Notes: generated from the sequence alone by a model not told the origin. Positions 12,601 to 22,139 are shown, numbered from the stretch's first letter. The stretch is 34,192 nt of DNA from Prosthecobacter sp. (GCF_029946185.1 NZ_JAQSEA010000076.1:26056-60247), one strand, 5' to 3'. Translations and numbers: made by a program.

Positions 12601-15600
12601 GGTGCCAGCCGCCAGGCTAAAGACGACGGGAGCGCCCACGGCCGCAAGAATCAGCGCCTGGGTGTCGCCGACAGCAAAGCCGCCGGAAGCGATAACCGTA
12701 CCGCCCAGCAAACTGAAGGCTCCCGTCGAGTTGTTGTATCCGCTCAGCGCCAGAGTGCCTGCGCCGCCTTTGGTGATCAGAGTCGCGCCTGTGATCGTGG
12801 AGGAAACTGCGAGAGACTGGCTGAGACTGTCCGTGGTGAAGATCAGTTCGTTGCCCACATTACCGGCGATACGGCCGCCACTGATGGTTGTCACACCCGC
12901 GCCGGAGGTCTGGAGAATGCCGCCGCTGTCAATGCGCAGCAGGCCGCCTGTAGTTATCGTGATATTGGAGGCGCTGGATGAATTGAAACGCAGACTGTTG
13001 ATGGCGGTCTCTGTGTCCAGCGTGCCGGTGAATCCGCTCGAGTCCGAAATGTTTTGCCCAGCCTGCCAGTTGGTCACGACGTCCTGAAGGGTGCTGGTCG
13101 CAGCAACGATGTTGCCACCTGAGACCGTGCCAAAGGATGTCACGCCACCACTCGTCACCGTCAACCAACCGCCGCCGGCACCAACCAAACCCGTGGTGGT
13201 ATCGTTGGTGGTGGAAGTGATCACGCCATGGGTCGCGCTCTGAGTGCCCGAGGCGAGATTGATACGCAACACACCTCCACCCGCAGCTCGGGTGATGGCT
13301 CCGAGATTCAGCACCAATTCCTGGCCCGCGCCCGGATTCAAAAGGATGTTCGATTGTGCGCCGGCAGCAAACGTGGTGCTCGCGACGACCTGTGAAGTGT
13401 CCGCAGAAGCATTGCCATTCAACACCAGGGTGCCACCCAGCAGTGACAAGGCTCCGGTAGTGCTAATTTTGGCAGCATTGGAACCTGTATAATCCAACAA
13501 AAGAATGCCGCTGTTGAGTGTCGTGGTGCCAGTCAGCCCCGAGTTGTCTCCAGTAAGCGTGAGTGTGCCGCCCGCGCTGGTGCTCTGAACGACAAGGCCG
13601 GTGAACGTGTTGTCACCCGTGAGCAACAAATTGCCGGCACCCGATTTGGTCAGAGCGAATGCTCCGGTGATGGGAGCAAACACCGAAAGCTCGTACGCGC
13701 CCACTGCCGCAACATTGGTGCTGTCCCCAATGGTGAACGAACGCGCGGCGCTCAGTGTGATATTGCCCGCGCCAGTGCCGGTGATCACCGCGCCCAGCGG
13801 ATTGCCGGTGCTGGTGTAAGTCACGGTGCCGCCGAGAGTGAGTGTGCCGGTGCCGAGATTGATCGCACCTTGGGCGATGGGGACAGTGCTGGTGCCTCCG
13901 AAGGTGATGGCGGCGGAAGTAAAATGATAGCCGTTCAAATCCAACAGAGCAGACAAAGCAGTGGAGCCGACGGCGATGGTCACCGTGCCTGTTATATTCA
14001 GCGCCTGATTTACTCCAAAGCGAAGCGTTCCTGCCCCGATGATCGTGCCACCTGTCCAGTTATTGGTACTGGTGAGAGTCAAAACACCGGTGCCCAGTTT
14101 GGTCAAAATATTGGTGGCTATGCCCGTGACGGCGCCGCCCGCCACCGAGCCTGAAGCAGCAAAAGTACCGGAGAACGTCGTCGAGGTGTTGTCACCACCG
14201 ACCGCGAGGGTCTTGGCAGTGGTGTTCGAATTGAAGATGCTACCAGAACCTGAGATGGAACCCACCGTCTCGGTCTGACTGGCAGCCGTCCCATTGATGT
14301 CGAGACTGCCCAAGGCTCCGATGGTGACGGGCGCAGTGTCAGTAATGAAATTGGAGGCTCCACCCTGAAGAACCCCATTATTAATAAACACAGGTCCGGT
14401 GAAGGTATTAGTCGCACCATTGAGCATCAGTGTGCCAGTCCCGATTTTAGTTAATCCCCCAGCCCCCGAGACGACGCCCGCGAGTGTGAGGATGGTCGTG
14501 GCCTGAGTGACATCAATCGTGGCATTGCCGCCCTGCAGCAAATAAGTGTGCGCGCCTGCGGTCGTAGCGGCACCGCTGATGGTGCCGGTTACACCCGTGT
14601 ACTGCAGAGTGGCGCCATCGCGCAGTGTCACGGCGGTCGTTGAACCGCTGCCGAGGCTGCCTGCACCGCCGGCGGTCACATTGCTGAAGCTCAGGGTGCC
14701 ACCGTCCACAATAACTGTTCCCGTGAAGGTGTTGGTGCCAATAAGCGTGAGCAGGCCCGGACCGGTTTTGACGAGGTTCAGGGTACCGGCACCATTGCCG
14801 ATGCCTGCATTTACGGTCACTCCATTGGTGATGTTGTACTGCTGAAAAATAAGATCTCCTCCTGCCACAGTCGCCTGTCCCAGGACCCCGCCGCCTGTGG
14901 CCTTGATGTTCCAGCCATCGGTGCCGTCAATGAGGATGGCACCCGGCGTCGCCGTAGTGCCCCCGCCCAAGGTCATGTTCAACGCACCCGCACCAAGATC
15001 CAGCGTCTGCCCCGTCCCGACACTGGAACTGAGCTTCAGTGTGCCTATGGTGGCAGATGCGGTGGTCTGCGTTTGGCTGGCCGTCAAAATATAGGCGGTG
15101 CCGGTTGCACCACCACCGGCCACGGGAAGGACCGTAGAAGGCACAAAACCTGACATCGCTGTCGAAGCCGATCCATTGTTGTACGCCCAGTTGAAGGTAT
15201 TGGCAGTGCCATCACTGAAAACCAGTCGACCATTGATCGCCGTTGAGGCAATTGCCGTGCCGATTTTAAACGTAGTGGTGGCCGGGGCGACGATCAAGAG
15301 AGCTCCGCCTGAAGCGGTGGCTGTCAATGCTCCCGTTGTAAGACTGGTGCTCGTCCCCCCATTGGGTGTCAAAGTGATGGCTCCCCCTGTGACTCCCAAG
15401 GTCAAGGCACCCACCGTTTGCGAGACGAGCGTTCCGGAACGACCTATCATCTGGAAATCCCCGCCGGTGATTTGCAAAGGGGTCGCGCCAAGAAAGCCGC
15501 TGGTGAGAGCGCTGGCAGAAGTATCCAGAACGATCGCACCACCATTGACGATGGTGTTACCCGTGTAGGTTGACCCTGCGACACCGTTTGCGGGCTGAAG

Positions 15601-16488
15601 GGTCAAGGTGCCTGCACCGATCTTGGTGATGGCAATGTTGGCTGCGGTCGTGGGTGCAATTCTCCCTGTAAACGTGGTGCTCGTATCATTGCGTCCGATC
15701 GTCAAGATGCGTGCCGATGACGAGTTGGTCAGAAGCCCCCCACCACTCAGCGAACCCATGGTGAGTGCCTGCTGAACGTCCAGAGTCGCGCCCGTGGCAA
15801 TCGTCACCGCACTGCGCACAGGCAGAGCGGCGGCTCCATTCAAGATCATTGTACCCGCATTGATCGTCGTCGCACCGGCATAGGTATTGGCACCTGAGAT
15901 ACGAACCGTCCCCGAGTCATTTTTGATCAAGCTGCCCCCTGTGCCGATGATTCCCGAAATATCAATCGAGCCCGTGGCAACCGCACCCGTTCCGTTGAGC
16001 GTGATATCGGAGAGTGTCGAACGTAAGGTGCCGGAGATCGTGAGGGTGCCGCTGGTTTCATTGTTGGTGATCGCCAGCGTGTCTTTGAAAATAGAATTGG
16101 CAGAAATGGTATCCGCACCGCCGCCCGTTTTGATGATCGCCGCAGAACCGGAACTCACATCGAACATCAAGGTGCCCGTTCCCACGGTGATCGCATTGCC
16201 TGAACCACTGCTGTCACCGATGTTGAGAGTGCCGAGGGTGACTGGCTGATTCAGACTGACCGTCTGCGCTCCATTGAGGCTCGCCGTCAAATTCGCGATG
16301 TCATCCACGGCATTGGGGAAATCAGAGGCCGGCAGCCAGTTGGCACCATCGTTCCAGGTGTAGGTTCCGGTGGCAGACTGGTTCCAATAAAATGTCGCTG
16401 CCTGCAACGGGGGCCCGATCTGCCACATGAGCATCAGAACAACCATCAGTATGCCCAAAGAACGGCGGAAAGGGCGTATGTAACTCAT
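649..16488 (-). CDS. Giant secreted autotransporter-associated beta-strand repeat protein with PEP-CTERM anchor (5,279 aa)
   Basis: A signal peptide (residues 1-30, [15 protein letters not shown] core, PPLQAA cleavage region) leads into a Gly/Thr/Ser/Ala/Asn-rich protein of roughly half a megadalton. I noticed no cysteine while reading the translation. At least 20 copies of the autotransporter-associated beta-strand repeat are visible, of the form [16 protein letters not shown] followed by a GGT-type turn. The FYW...W opening motif recurs near residues 32, 2388 and 3412, so three passenger-like modules are concatenated. The C-terminus has PEP (5255-5257), a short hydrophobic helix (5260-5272) and RRRR (5273-5276), the PEP-CTERM signal known to be processed by exosortase. 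No outer-membrane beta-barrel is present, so it is not a classical autotransporter. I infer a long beta-helical fibre or adhesin at the cell surface or in matrix. Start: ATG at 16488 directly before the signal peptide. Confidence 0.93.
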   Translation of the reverse strand: MSYIRPFRRSLGILMVVLMLMWQIGPPLQAATFYWNQSATGTYTWNDGANWLPASDFPNAVDDIANLTASLNGAQTVSLNQPVTLGTLNIGDSSGSGNAITVGTGTLMFDVSSGSAAIIKTGGGADTISANSIFKDTLAITNNETSGTLTISGTLRSTLSDITLNGTGAVATGSIDISGIIGTGGSLIKNDSGTVRISGANTYAGATTINAGTMILNGAAALPVRSAVTIATGATLDVQQALTMGSLSGGGLLTNSSSARILTIGRNDTSTTFTGRIAPTTAANIAITKIGAGTLTLQPANGVAGSTYTGNTIVNGGAIVLDTSASALTSGFLGATPLQITGGDFQMIGRSGTLVSQTVGALTLGVTGGAITLTPNGGTSTSLTTGALTATASGGALLIVAPATTTFKIGTAIASTAINGRLVFSDGTANTFNWAYNNGSASTAMSGFVPSTVLPVAGGGATGTAYILTASQTQTTASATIGTLKLSSSVGTGQTLDLGAGALNMTLGGGTTATPGAILIDGTDGWNIKATGGGVLGQATVAGGDLIFQQYNITNGVTVNAGIGNGAGTLNLVKTGPGLLTLIGTNTFTGTVIVDGGTLSFSNVTAGGAGSLGSGSTTAVTLRDGATLQYTGVTGTISGAATTAGAHTYLLQGGNATIDVTQATTILTLAGVVSGAGGLTKIGTGTLMLNGATNTFTGPVFINNGVLQGGASNFITDTAPVTIGALGSLDINGTAASQTETVGSISGSGSIFNSNTTAKTLAVGGDNTSTTFSGTFAASGSVAGGAVTGIATNILTKLGTGVLTLTSTNNWTGGTIIGAGTLRFGVNQALNITGTVTIAVGSTALSALLDLNGYHFTSAAITFGGTSTVPIAQGAINLGTGTLTLGGTVTYTSTGNPLGAVITGTGAGNITLSAARSFTIGDSTNVAAVGAYELSVFAPITGAFALTKSGAGNLLLTGDNTFTGLVVQSTSAGGTLTLTGDNSGLTGTTTLNSGILLLDYTGSNAAKISTTGALSLLGGTLVLNGNASADTSQVVASTTFAAGAQSNILLNPGAGQELVLNLGAITRAAGGGVLRINLASGTQSATHGVITSTTNDTTTGLVGAGGGWLTVTSGGVTSFGTVSGGNIVAATSTLQDVVTNWQAGQNISDSSGFTGTLDTETAINSLRFNSSSASNITITTGGLLRIDSGGILQTSGAGVTTISGGRIAGNVGNELIFTTDSLSQSLAVSSTITGATLITKGGAGTLALSGYNNSTGAFSLLGGTVIASGGFAVGDTQALILAAVGAPVVFSLAAGTTEAVGSLSGGNNGTNGGATVALGTGSTLIINQAATGSYSGLFTGGATTTLVKNGASTLTYSASGGSGFVGTLQINQGILLLSGNVTQFSAALNSIVLNGSGSTLQINNDQTTSINRIPDATPVTLSNTAGGLGFYATRSGGTTASLETVGVLTLNAGQNTISADGTAASRIGGPKFTLAAPLVRNNFSTALLLARSFDTVATQGGRIVFSIDPGGAIGGGLAGSGTGAATYSIYPYFIGENTAAAPVAATNVGNSFVTFVDGTLGLRTLNTATEYIQEAAGFNAITSVTTNNVRFTTGATLAGTTTTINSLLIDAATGITLTGPSRALQITSGAILSANAVANIIGAFTALTTGGTPYYAYVTNASGSLTVNSALTTATTFVKSGAGTLVFGSASNAFTDLYVNLGLVQADALNKLGSGSLNFFGGGLQFAGVYDPSSKTITVGLGGATFDTNGNNISFANSIGNSGAGTLTKIGTGSLTLNASSTFTGATIINAGRLILDGGADRLTTTASLTLGSTGVLQLGGTTTSDQTITDLSAVAGAFLVGGNSSVSTLTINQNTNTSYLGLIGGAGTNENNIAIVKMGLGTLTLGATASTFTGGLTIKAGTVVSGSNANTFGASSNVITLGDTSGSFDASINFFNTITYANPVVVAAGSTGAATIFLGGSTGSPTLTGGITLNRDVIIAKEGTTGTSTISGGITGTGNVIISNNVTSTGVITISTVSINNSGNITNSGLATGTTTISAIIGTNVTGVIQNSLTSSLTLGAVVNLWNSGLTIKAGTVIGGSNANTFGDNANVITLGDSSGSSNATLQVTNSGTYQQSITVASGNAGLATLILGTGSASSIWNGAVTLNSHDLTISRTGSTGTSQLNGGITGTGNVIINNTATTATMTFGTNALNNIGTITNSGTATGTTTISADIGSNVTGVIQNSATSALILSSANLNFNSATVSAGTLSITGSTAATPSMTSLSVAAGGTFNTVNTLGQTLNLTSLNLGAGTGTAFLGIELGSTSNYDSLSLTGTATTANAVNFRLTGLTGFGPGIYTLISATSGLSGAAYGLSSVSSLMAGYSFSFSSTDSLVQLTAAASTGDFYWKGAANNSWTGFNGAISNFTSDLAGTSNIFGTPGADSSVIFSANGLTSISLSTTLDGAFTIKDLTFNSNVGAGPLNAITIAAGTGGSLTLTPTASTNGINLQTGAPALVTISAALVLAAAQSWTVADATTVLNVSGGVTGNGFDLTKLGNGILQLTTANASTYNGITTINGGMLRAGSTTAFSANSAVVIGAAGKLQLNGFSNTIASLAGAAGAVVENGSAVTAITLTLGADNTSTTFAGVLQNGGVANLALVKNGTGTLTLSGANTYVGNTTVNNGTLNVTGSITGNTTTATLVYGSTINNTIVNVSGNMTLYAITGGNFAGGAAVYNQTAGTVTIAPGTGNIQYVAKAAGSYGYFNLTGGTFIAGNRFDVNGSSSLGNALNPATSSAGVVYVGGTGFLDHTNAEWFINGYSLGQITVADSGVIDHTGSTASFAIFMDSTVTGGTYGVLNLAGGTVITGAQPVRFGNNTTNGSGNVGFVNLAAGTLSVGTGIVSSVNAAGANNAYLNFAGGTLKTTAGISNWVPVSSAGITFTSTFFGAIDNSAVSGAPSFNGGLVFDSNGFNSALNQPLTAATGVGVTQADMMVVGGSGYIGAPAVVFSSAGLMPGGTPAAGYALISGGAVVGVVVTSSGTYVSGTTPTLTLTGGGGTGASITLGALATANTSGGLTKIGTGTLTLSGANSYTGGTTVSGGTLALGANNTLASTGNVTVNGGTLDLTTFSNTVGTVSLQGGLITSTTGVLTSTLDFDLRSGTVNAILSGSVGATKTTADTVTLNSTSTFSGAVNANGGRLSFSTSGNLGNASATNTVGINGGTLSYSGSGAVDLTSTRVLTLGSSGGTLETTSATGALTLSGGISSSSTGDLTKTGAGTVIISGTNTWNSGANAVIVNDGKLQAGFGTGGINALTVASTGVMSFQNDSAQALTFATGVLQVAGGARLGFELGASGVSDQIISSVAAVVSGTITLDFFNLSGFGAGSYNLISAASGLDLATFALGNAPVGYNYTLNTSATLISLDVVSYLPIYWTGSQATTSWATTNAGPLTNWATNPEGNTNYTTVPTTTDTVIFSATNATGPTITTTLDGNYTIDGLQFIAAPTGVTAVTINQGISGTLTLAPSSTSGGILVGANGGNITIAAPVVASSANVASQTWNVDGTGASLLVSGPVTIHALINKAGAGALTLNSTSNTGAGGFTLSGGTLNINANNALGTGTFTINALTTINNTSASGVSLTANNPMIWNGSFTFTGTNTLNLGSGSVTLSANTILTTTASTLTVGGSIGDGGDNRSLTKAGAGTLTVGGSVSIGGSLAVTAGTATFGGATNTLGGGISISGGTTTLNGNSTITGSVDVTGGLLNLGGTNSISSGVNLTVGTLNIGGAAAIGANAFTISGGSFDNTSGAAMTFSNNPLNLNGSSIFIGSNDLNTGTGAVTLQGSSTINVTAKTLTIAGVIDDAESLFSITKSGAGTLRLSGINVYDGSTVINQGTVIFDTEQNLNSATNTLVFGTSSAITNVGTLDLTSVSATFGGGLISQTNSASSNVIKIGSGMTLNTNNDVSVGASTTAGTTISKLTVTGVTAGVGTWSVSSPGAIFRVGGGGTVASTSTLDMTGLGTFIANLGGGAFRLGSSDTGSVSDTVSVLLAPTSTITAALVDVGASTTHGGTTTLTLGTGVTTINADIFNIGGVSTGTTVARSNGVVNFAAGAGTLKIRALNGTGATTINLVNTTGSTNTVLTANALFAGNSVDILASTLTIASRAPTASATTSDTTGTLTFDTGTLAATTVTLASRGGSSLTTGNVTGNLTLGGTTAGTTATFTTVNMSVNSTSAATSSGSAISTLSISGLGTVAVTTLNMGALSVSGATASSGTQATLNINGSTTTIGTLNMAVNNAAATATLATTGTATINLNSGSLRVTGNLTMGNTTVNALNAVSNSIIINGGILTMDGNIAATNGTGSETSTLTLNGGILDMTNGTIGASGNLVTNFNLQQGTLKNLTEFNAGAALVKSTSGTLILEGTNAYAGDTTFAFGGGTLQLGSSNVLPDGTGKGNFVTTNGLLNMNGFSDTVNGLSGTGTVDNLADSTTSTLTVGSNNASSTFSGLLQNTGTSSVLSLIKTGTGTLILNTASSFTGGTTLSNGIIQADNASALGSGTLTFNSTGVRLVVGTGLNFTNAIIIGANNATSGRGLIEAGTTAGAATVSGPITINNVAAAGGHFAAPTAGTILNVTGVITSSVEVTARIGTVVFSGGGTGYTGITNNQDTIAIGANNGIATTAKLTIASTAAGIFDLGGFNQSLVGIVKGASTATIGNSSTTSDSTLTLTGTSLYAGIIQNVVGSGTQKVNLAINGGALTLTGVNTYSGTTTVGTGTLALSTTGTATLSAITVTGTGGIFDISGVTPTSATIASLAGGSGASVVLGAKTLNAGSDNTSTTYGGVISSTSGGLTKQGSGTMTLTGANTYAGTTTISNGTLQLGDGTSGNDGTISNSQSIINNAALVYNRFGSFSYGGSISGSGTVTKTGAGTQTLSGTNTYAGVTTVSAGTLAFAQQTSFYNNIAANWTATNLVVISGATAAFNVGGAGEFTASDIAIIQPLGTATGGFENGSKIGFDTSNATGGRFTYSTAIADTNAGANSVGLAKLGAGTLALDQASTYTGGTTVSGGTLEVANTSGSGTGTGSVTVSNSGSRLTGSGSIAGSTVLNSGTVLAPGTGNTDTSNQTLTFTAVTNTLTVNDGARIELGITAPTTQASGVYYSGAYHDGLGGTATTALSYLQGIGSSSLATWNSATPGNHDFVNLGAGSLVLGTGTGTITVLDKGYSTSGPQLGDVFNLIDWAGYSGSFNASTDFSLPDLAASGLSWDTSAFTTYGLIVVVPEPSRVLFLMLGFSGLMLRRRRSTR
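9760..10803 (-). repeat. Tandem 522-bp duplication inside the giant gene
   Basis: Two adjacent blocks, 10282-10803 (residues 1896-2069) and 9760-10281 (residues 2070-2243), are each exactly 174 codons and diverged copies of each other. Both begin GLTIKAGTV, then (G/S)GSNANTFG and NVITLGD. Both share [11 protein letters not shown] in the middle and ATGTTTISA(D/I)IG followed by NVTGVIQNS near the end. The nucleotide sequences are clearly similar but not identical. This is direct evidence of growth of the protein by in-frame unequal duplication. Confidence 0.8.
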
Positions 16489-16712
16489 GTTTATAATTTT
16501 AATTAGCGGACCGCCATGGTAATGGTTACGGCCACATCAGGGCAAGCAAAAGCCGAGTAAGAATCTAAAGATTTATTACTTTTGCCGGTAAAATGAAAAC
16601 GCCGTTTAGTAAATCAGCTGCATAAGATCCTGCGGACCCATTTGGCCTACGTCTGTGACCATCTTGGGTGGTGTTTGGTAAGATGTGTTCTTTCCCGGCG
16701 TTTCCCCGCCGC
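16489..16712. promoter_or_regulatory. Divergent promoter region between the giant gene and the first sulfatase
   Basis: This 224-base spacer separates two divergent reading frames and must carry both promoters unless the genes are read from elsewhere. It is AT-rich over about 16555-16620, as expected for promoters. I could not identify a convincing sigma-70 or sigma-54 site for either direction, and no Shine-Dalgarno motif precedes the giant gene ATG. The role is inferred from gene orientation only. Confidence 0.4.
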
Positions 16713-18230
16713 ATGAGACTTCCAGCCCTTCTCGCCACCGCCCTACTTCTTGTCTTTTCTCAACTGCACGCCGCACCGCGGCCGAACGTCCTGTTCATGA
16801 TGGCGGACGATCTCAACAACAGTCTCGGCTGCTATGGCCATCCGCTCGTTAAAACACCGAATCTCGACAAGCTGGCTGCCCGTGGGATGCGCTTTCAGAA
16901 CGCTAACTGCCAGTACCCGCTCTGCGGTCCCAGCCGGAACTCGATGCTCACCGGTCTTTATCCGAACACCAACGGAATCCTTGGCAATGCCCAGCTTTTC
17001 CGCCAAACGATCCCTAACGCGGTCAGCCTGCCCCAGGCATTCCGGCAGGATGGCTACTTCGCGGCCCGTATCGGAAAACTTTATCACTATGGAGTGCCCA
17101 ACGGCATAGGCACAAATGGTCACGATGACCCCGCCTCCTGGGAACTGGAACTCAACCCCGCCGGCTGCGACCGCTTGCTGGAGCACCCTGCTATCTTCTC
17201 CCTCATCCCCGGAAACTTTGGCGGCACGTTGAGCTGGTACGCCTCGCCAAGGCCAGACGAAAAACACACCGACGGCCTCCAGGCCAAGGATGCCGAGTGG
17301 GTCCTGGAACGCTGTGCGAAAGACAAGGACCGTCCGTTTTTCCTCGCCCTGGGTTTCTTCCGCCCACACACCCCCTATGTCTCCCCGGCGAAATGGTTCA
17401 AAGGTTACCCTGAGTCAGAGATGCCTGTGGTGCAGGGAGTTAAGGAAGATCAGGTCGACCTCCCAGCCCCGGCGCTCGGCAGCTATAAAAAGGAACAGGA
17501 CAAACTCACCGACGACCTGCGCCGTCAGACTGTGCAGGCCTACTACTCCGCCATCAGTTTCATGGATGCGCAGGCCGGCAAGGTGCTGGATGCGCTTGAC
17601 CGCCTCGGACTGGCTGAAAACACCATCGTGGTCTTCACCAGCGACCATGGCTATCACATGGGCGAGCATGGCCTGTGGCAAAAACAGAGCCTCTTTGAGG
17701 AAAGCGCCCGCGTCCCGCTGCTGATCGCTGCGCCGGGCATGAAGCAGGGCGTTGTAGCCAACACGCCCGTCGGACTCATCGACCTCTACCCCACGCTGAC
17801 CGAACTTTGCGGCATCAAGGCACCTGAAAACCTCCAAGGCCAGAGCCTCGTACCCATGCTCAAAAACCCCGAAGCCAAAGGTCGCGGCTGGGTGCTCAGC
17901 CAGGTCGTACGTGGCGGCGGCTTCAAGCGCATGGGAGCCAGCCCGGCCAGAGGCGATGACGGCAAACGGATCTTTGGCTATGCCTTCCGCACCGAGCGCT
18001 ATCGCTACACCGAGTGGGACGAGGGCAGGGCTGGCAAAGAACTCTACGACCACGAAACCGACCCCAAGGAGCTGACCAACCTGGCTGACAAACCCGCGCA
18101 GGCCGAAGTGCAGGCAAGACTCGCCGAGCAACTCCACGCCGCCGTGAAAACCACGTTTCCCCCAGATGGGAAGACGCCTGAAATTCAAAAGGGGAGTGTC
18201 ATGTATAACCCCCAACTGGTGGACCCTTGA
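16713..18230 (+). CDS. Exported sulfatase, iduronate-2-sulfatase-like
   Basis: The product (505 aa from the chosen start) hydrolyses sulfate esters, most likely on a glycan. Residues 1-20 are a signal peptide (MRLPALLATALLL, ending QLHA). The sulfatase signature is CGPSR starting at Cys71, the cysteine converted to formylglycine in this family. Metal ligands include Asp32-Asp33 (MMADDLNN), IGKLYH follows further on, and TSDHGYHMGEHG lies in the C-terminal half. The DDLNNSLGCYG opening and the HGYHMGEHGLW motif resemble human iduronate-2-sulfatase and bacterial relatives. In-frame upstream starts at 16683 (ATG) and 16668 (GTG) exist; I chose 16713 because the signal peptide begins there. It is followed by a second sulfatase on the same strand, which suggests sequential desulfation. 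The true substrate cannot be read from sequence. Confidence 0.92.
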   Translation: MRLPALLATALLLVFSQLHAAPRPNVLFMMADDLNNSLGCYGHPLVKTPNLDKLAARGMRFQNANCQYPLCGPSRNSMLTGLYPNTNGILGNAQLFRQTIPNAVSLPQAFRQDGYFAARIGKLYHYGVPNGIGTNGHDDPASWELELNPAGCDRLLEHPAIFSLIPGNFGGTLSWYASPRPDEKHTDGLQAKDAEWVLERCAKDKDRPFFLALGFFRPHTPYVSPAKWFKGYPESEMPVVQGVKEDQVDLPAPALGSYKKEQDKLTDDLRRQTVQAYYSAISFMDAQAGKVLDALDRLGLAENTIVVFTSDHGYHMGEHGLWQKQSLFEESARVPLLIAAPGMKQGVVANTPVGLIDLYPTLTELCGIKAPENLQGQSLVPMLKNPEAKGRGWVLSQVVRGGGFKRMGASPARGDDGKRIFGYAFRTERYRYTEWDEGRAGKELYDHETDPKELTNLADKPAQAEVQARLAEQLHAAVKTTFPPDGKTPEIQKGSVMYNPQLVDP

Positions 18231-18242
18231 GAAAACTGCACC

Positions 18243-18298
18243 GTCAAGGGGTCAAAGATTCTCAAGACGGTCAGCCACCCCTTGACCTCTCCTTGACC
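18243..18298. repeat. GTCAAG/CTTGAC repeat cluster between the two sulfatase genes
   Basis: The 100-base spacer contains GTCAAG (18243), GTCAAA (18251), TCAAGAC (18262) and GGTCAG (18269) on the left, and CTTGACC at 18281 and 18292 on the right. GTCAAGGGGT (18243-18252) and ACCCCTTGAC (18277-18286) are perfect 10-bp inverted repeats. The same unit recurs in the spacer before hisF. It may be a hairpin processing or attenuation site in the sulfatase transcript, or a protein-binding array. No T-run follows, so it is not a typical intrinsic terminator. Confidence 0.6.
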
Positions 18299-18330
18299 TG
18301 CCTCTCCCCATCTTCTCTTCAATCTCTCTC

Positions 18331-19803
18331 ATGAAACCGCTGTTCCTTCTGCTTTCGTCATTCATCGCTTGGCATTCGTCCTTTGCGGCCACGCCGAACA
18401 TCGTCCTCATCAACATTGATGATCTCGGTTATGCCGACATCGGCCCTTTCGGGGCTAAAATTTCCACCCCGAACATCGAGCGCATGGCGAAGGAGGGGAT
18501 GAAGCTCATGAGCCATTATGCGGCACCGGTTTGCACCCCTTCGCGTGCGGCGATGATGACTGGCTGCTATCCGAAACGCGTGCTGCCGGTTCCCCATGTG
18601 CTCTTTCCGGCGGCAGCGGTGGGTTTGAACCCGAACGCCATCACGGTGGCTGAAGTGCTGAGGGCTGCAGGATATGCCACCGCCTGCATTGGCAAATGGC
18701 ATCTCGGAGACCAGCCGGAGTTTCTCCCCACAAGCCAGGGGTTTGACAGCTACTTCGGCATCCCGTACTCGAACGACATGGGGCCTGCGGCTGAAGGCTC
18801 CAAGAGCAATCCTGATCAACCGCTGCGCAAGGGGCCCGCCAAAGGAAAGGCGGGTGCGGGAAAGGCCGAGGCTGATCCCGAAACTGGCGTTAAAGGCGGT
18901 GCACAGCCGCCGCTGCCGTTGGTCGATAACCACAACGTCGTGGAACGCGTCAAAGCCGCGCAGCAGCACACCTTCACCCGCCGCTACACCGAACGCGCGG
19001 TGAAGTACATCCGCAAAAATCAGAAGCAGCCTTTCTTCCTCTATCTCGCTCACAATGCGGTTCACTTCCCACATTACCCGCACCAGGATTTCACCGGCAA
19101 ATCGGGCATCAGTCTGCAGAAGGACTGGGCCATGGAACTCGATTGGTCAGTCGGCCAGGTGCTCGACACGCTGCGGGAATTGAAACTGGACGCCAACACG
19201 CTCGTCATCTTCACCAGCGACAACGGCGGTCCGCTTAATCAGGGTGCGGACAACAGCCCGCTGCGCGGCAGCAAAGGCAGCACGCTGGAAGGCGGCATCC
19301 GCGTCTGCACGATTGCGTGGTGGCCAGGGAAGATCGCTGCGGATTCGAAGACCAACGAGATCACCGCGCACATGGACTGGCTGCCGACCTTTGGCGCCTT
19401 GGCTCGCTGCAAAAGCGTGGGCGAGCTGCAGCTCGACGGCAAGGACATCTCCCCTGTGCTGCTCGGCCAGAAGGACGCCGCCGGGCATGATGTGTTCCAT
19501 TACTATGCCGGATTCAATCTCCAGGCCGTGCGCAGCGGTGCGTGGAAGCTGCACCTTGGAAAAAACGAGCTGTACAATCTTGATGATGACATCGGCGAAG
19601 CCAGGAACGTCGCTGCAGATCATGCGGACATCGTGTCGCAGTTGCAGAAGCATGCGGAAACGATGAAGGCGGATCTCGGTGACAAGACCAAGGACGCCCC
19701 CGGTGTGCGTGAACTAGGCCGTGTGGAGCATCCGCAGCCGCTGATTAGCGCTGACGGCACCGTGCGAAAGGGCTTCAACAAAATCGCCAAAACACTGCCA
19801 TGA
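18331..19803 (+). CDS. Exported sulfatase, arylsulfatase A-like
   Basis: This 490-residue protein has a signal peptide (residues 1-20, ending SSFAA). It carries the core sulfatase features: Asp30-Asp31 in NIDDLGYAD, the CTPSR formylglycine motif at Cys68, GKWHLG at 121-126 and TSDNGG in the C-terminal half. Overall it resembles the arylsulfatase A/GALNS type, unlike the IDS-like enzyme upstream. A basic Lys/Gly/Ala-rich stretch at about residues 166-192 looks like a flexible insertion relative to family members. The ATG at 18331 follows a strikingly pyrimidine-rich leader with no Shine-Dalgarno motif. The stop overlaps the start of the next gene (ATGA), so the two are probably translationally coupled. 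Substrate unknown; a sulfated polysaccharide is inferred from export and neighbours. Confidence 0.93.
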   Translation: MKPLFLLLSSFIAWHSSFAATPNIVLINIDDLGYADIGPFGAKISTPNIERMAKEGMKLMSHYAAPVCTPSRAAMMTGCYPKRVLPVPHVLFPAAAVGLNPNAITVAEVLRAAGYATACIGKWHLGDQPEFLPTSQGFDSYFGIPYSNDMGPAAEGSKSNPDQPLRKGPAKGKAGAGKAEADPETGVKGGAQPPLPLVDNHNVVERVKAAQQHTFTRRYTERAVKYIRKNQKQPFFLYLAHNAVHFPHYPHQDFTGKSGISLQKDWAMELDWSVGQVLDTLRELKLDANTLVIFTSDNGGPLNQGADNSPLRGSKGSTLEGGIRVCTIAWWPGKIAADSKTNEITAHMDWLPTFGALARCKSVGELQLDGKDISPVLLGQKDAAGHDVFHYYAGFNLQAVRSGAWKLHLGKNELYNLDDDIGEARNVAADHADIVSQLQKHAETMKADLGDKTKDAPGVRELGRVEHPQPLISADGTVRKGFNKIAKTLP

Positions 19804-20384
19804 AATCTATTCTGCTTCTATTTCTCGCCGCTGCTGCACTGGCTGCCGAGGCACCCCTGCTGAACGACGACTTTTCCGCACCCAAGCTGGCCACACGCCG
19901 CGCCTCACGGGGTGAATGGAAATTTGCCGACAACGCCGCGACCTGCACGCAGGACAACGAGGTGTACAAAAAGCACAAGGACCATGGTCCCATCATCTTC
20001 TATGATCTCGCCTACACGGATGCGACCATTCGTTTTGCGGTGAAACCGGATGCTGCGAACAAGGCGATTGTCTTCACTGCGAACAGCGCTGAGGGCCATG
20101 TGTTCCGTCTGGTGTTTAGTCAGGCCGGCATGGGCGTTCGCGCTTTTCCGCCGGAGGGGAAGGACCACAAGTCGATCTCACTGGGCCATGAAGCTGCGGC
20201 GAAGCTGAAGGTCGGGGAGTGGACGCACATCAGCGTCGAACTACGCGGGTCCAAGGCCACGGTCAAAGTGGGTGCTGTCACCCAGAGCTATGAGCATGCC
20301 AGCATTGCTCGCGCGAAGTCCAATCTCAGTGTGGGATTCAGTTTCGGCACGGTGAGCGTGAAGGGCTTGGCAGTGGAGAAGTAG
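19800..20384 (+). CDS. Small secreted protein, possibly LamG/DUF1080-like beta-sandwich
   Basis: A 194-residue protein with a signal peptide (MKSILLLFLAAAALAA). After cleavage the sequence LLNDDFSAP, then WKFADNAATC and an alternating beta-type pattern (IRFAVKPD, HVFRLVFSQAG, WTHISVELRG, VKVGAV), resembles the concanavalin-like domain common beside sulfatases in Planctomycetes and Verrucomicrobia. The family assignment is by pattern and not firm. It begins 4 bases inside the end of the second sulfatase, so it belongs to the same transcript. It probably binds or helps process the same carbohydrate. It ends 15 bases from a convergent EVE-domain gene. Confidence 0.75.
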   Translation: MKSILLLFLAAAALAAEAPLLNDDFSAPKLATRRASRGEWKFADNAATCTQDNEVYKKHKDHGPIIFYDLAYTDATIRFAVKPDAANKAIVFTANSAEGHVFRLVFSQAGMGVRAFPPEGKDHKSISLGHEAAAKLKVGEWTHISVELRGSKATVKVGAVTQSYEHASIARAKSNLSVGFSFGTVSVKGLAVEK

Positions 20385-20399
20385 GCCTGCGTTGGCGCG

Positions 20400-20864
20400 T
20401 TAGAGGCCGCCCAGCTTGCAGATGCGCTCCCAGTGCTTTTCTTCCACCGGAGTGATGGAGAGGCGGTTGCCGCGTTTCAGAGTAGTCAGGTCGGCGAGCT
20501 TGGCATCGGCGCGCAGCATGTCGAGGGTCACGAAGGTCTTGAAGTCGGCCTCCCATTTCACATCGACCATCAGCCAGCGTGGCTCTTCGCGTTTGCTGCC
20601 TTTGTCGAAGTACTCGGAGGAGGGATCGAACTGGGTGTGATCGGGGTAGGCCTCTTTGACGATCTTCACCACGCCAGCGATGCCGGGAACGTCGCAACTG
20701 GAGTGGTAGAAGAAGCCGAGGTCTCCCTCGGCCATCTGGTCCCGCATCATGTTGCGCACCTGGTAGTTGCGGACGCCGTTCCAAGGCTCAGTTTTCTTCG
20801 GGCGCTTCTTCAGGTGGTCGAAGGAGAAGACGTCGGGTTCGGATTTGAGGAGCCAGTGGTTCAT
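20400..20864 (-). CDS. EVE domain-containing protein
   Basis: The 154-residue product is a single EVE domain, the PUA/YTH-related fold also seen in human THYN1. Visible features are the N-terminal WLLKSEPDVFSF, the WNGVRNYQVRNMM motif, the GDLGFFYHSS strand and PRWLMVDV. EVE domains are thought to recognise modified bases in nucleic acids; the ligand here is unknown. Length is typical for the stand-alone form. It lies 47 bases downstream of the PLP enzyme on the same strand and may be co-transcribed, although a functional link is not obvious. Confidence 0.9.
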   Translation of the reverse strand: MNHWLLKSEPDVFSFDHLKKRPKKTEPWNGVRNYQVRNMMRDQMAEGDLGFFYHSSCDVPGIAGVVKIVKEAYPDHTQFDPSSEYFDKGSKREEPRWLMVDVKWEADFKTFVTLDMLRADAKLADLTTLKRGNRLSITPVEEKHWERICKLGGL

Positions 20865-20911
20865 GAGGATGACCTGCGCAATGCACGGAAAGAAAATCTA
20901 ACCTGCCGGAC

Positions 20912-22027
20912 TCACACCGTGATCAGCCGGTTCCGCGCCGTAATGGGCCAGCGTTCGGTGGTTTTGAAGCCGTCGATGACGTAGGCTTCGCCGTGCATGG
21001 AGACGGTGGGGCAGACGTGACGGGGGATGCCGTGGAGAGCCTGGCCGATGGTGAATTCGTGAGCGCGTTCTGTTTCGAGGACGAGGTGCTCTTCGCTCTG
21101 CATCACGACGACGGCATCAGGCAGTTCTTCGAAGCGGACGCGCGGATGCGGATTCTCGGGTGCCACGGATTTGTGACCGAGATCGAGGGTGATGCGGTTT
21201 TTTCCGGGCTTGCTGATGACGCGGGCCAGCAGCACGGCGGCGGGCTGGAACGGCAGGTCAGTGGGGTATTTGTCGCCGTAGCCGAAGTCCCACAGCACGG
21301 TGGTGCCGGGGCTGAGAGTGCGGTCCGGATAGGTCGCGTGGATGCCGAACGTGGGGGAACCGCCGGCGACGAGTTCTTTGACGATGATCCCTTCGCCCTG
21401 CAGACGGCAGCGGAACTGAAGAACGGGGGCGAAGGCGGCGTCACAGCGCTCGCGACGGACGTCGAGGCTGTCGTCGTGAATATGCCCGTCATAGGCGTGG
21501 ATGCCGCGGAACTGGAGACGGGGCATGTCTTTGAGGACATGCGCGAGAATGGCCGCCTCATCTCCCGGCATAATGCCGGTGCGGCCCATGCCGCAGTCGA
21601 TTTCAATATAAACCCCGAGCGTGACATTTTGCTGCTGCGCGGCGGAGGCGAGGAAGGCAATGGTCTCCTCGGCATCGACGATGCTGGAGAACTGCGTTTC
21701 AGGGAACTTCGCGGCCAGATCGGCCAGACGATGCGCATTGATCCCAACGCAAGGCATCGCGAGGAGGACATCCGTGGCTCCGACGGCGGCGCACATCTCG
21801 GACTCGGCGATGGTCGAGGTCTTGAACCGGGTGATGCCGAGGCGAATCTGCATGGCGATGACCTCGGCGGCCTTGTGCGTCTTCACATGCGGGCGCAGGC
21901 GCTTGGGATCTCCACCCGCAATCTCCAGCATGAGTGCCAGATTATGCTCAATGCGCTTGCGGTAAAACAGGAGCGCGGGCGATGGGATTTCAGCTTCGTT
22001 TTCGACGTGGAACCAGGCGGGTTGCAT
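20912..22027 (-). CDS. PLP-dependent D-threonine aldolase / D-serine dehydratase-family enzyme
   Basis: The 371-residue protein has the alanine-racemase-type N-terminal barrel with RPHVKTHK, where Lys49 is the expected PLP-binding lysine, and a C-terminal beta domain. CGMGRTG and VAGGSPTFG are typical phosphate- and cofactor-contact motifs. Near the C-terminus HVCPTV places His337 and Cys339 at the metal site. As I recall, a His-X-Cys pair is described for D-serine and D-threo-3-hydroxyaspartate dehydratases, while D-threonine aldolases use His-X-Asp, so dehydratase activity is somewhat favoured. The enzyme would act on D-beta-hydroxy amino acids in the cytoplasm. A GTG start at 22033 is in frame; the ATG at 22027 is preferred. 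No Shine-Dalgarno motif. Confidence 0.88.
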   Translation of the reverse strand: MQPAWFHVENEAEIPSPALLFYRKRIEHNLALMLEIAGGDPKRLRPHVKTHKAAEVIAMQIRLGITRFKTSTIAESEMCAAVGATDVLLAMPCVGINAHRLADLAAKFPETQFSSIVDAEETIAFLASAAQQQNVTLGVYIEIDCGMGRTGIMPGDEAAILAHVLKDMPRLQFRGIHAYDGHIHDDSLDVRRERCDAAFAPVLQFRCRLQGEGIIVKELVAGGSPTFGIHATYPDRTLSPGTTVLWDFGYGDKYPTDLPFQPAAVLLARVISKPGKNRITLDLGHKSVAPENPHPRVRFEELPDAVVVMQSEEHLVLETERAHEFTIGQALHGIPRHVCPTVSMHGEAYVIDGFKTTERWPITARNRLITV

Positions 22028-22139
22028 GGCCACACCGTGGCGAGGACCTCAGGCGCGGTCAAATGCGCGCATGAAGTAGATTTTTGAGAATTCCGTCAGG
22101 GGTCGCACGGCACCGCATGGCGCGCGCAAGCGCTGCCGC

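Noticed and set aside
649-16488. Calling the giant protein a type V autotransporter
   Set aside because: There is no C-terminal beta-barrel. The end is a PEP-CTERM sorting signal, so only the repeats are shared with autotransporters.
16530-16565. Possible sigma-54 (GG-N10-GC) promoter for the giant gene
   Set aside because: The best candidate on the minus strand (CGGCTTTTGCTTGCC) has a spacing of 9 instead of 10 between GG and GC and a poor consensus.
20993-22087. 364-codon plus-strand frame opposite the PLP enzyme
   Set aside because: The opposite strand has all the PLP-enzyme motifs; this frame matches no domain and is a shadow of the GC-rich coding strand.
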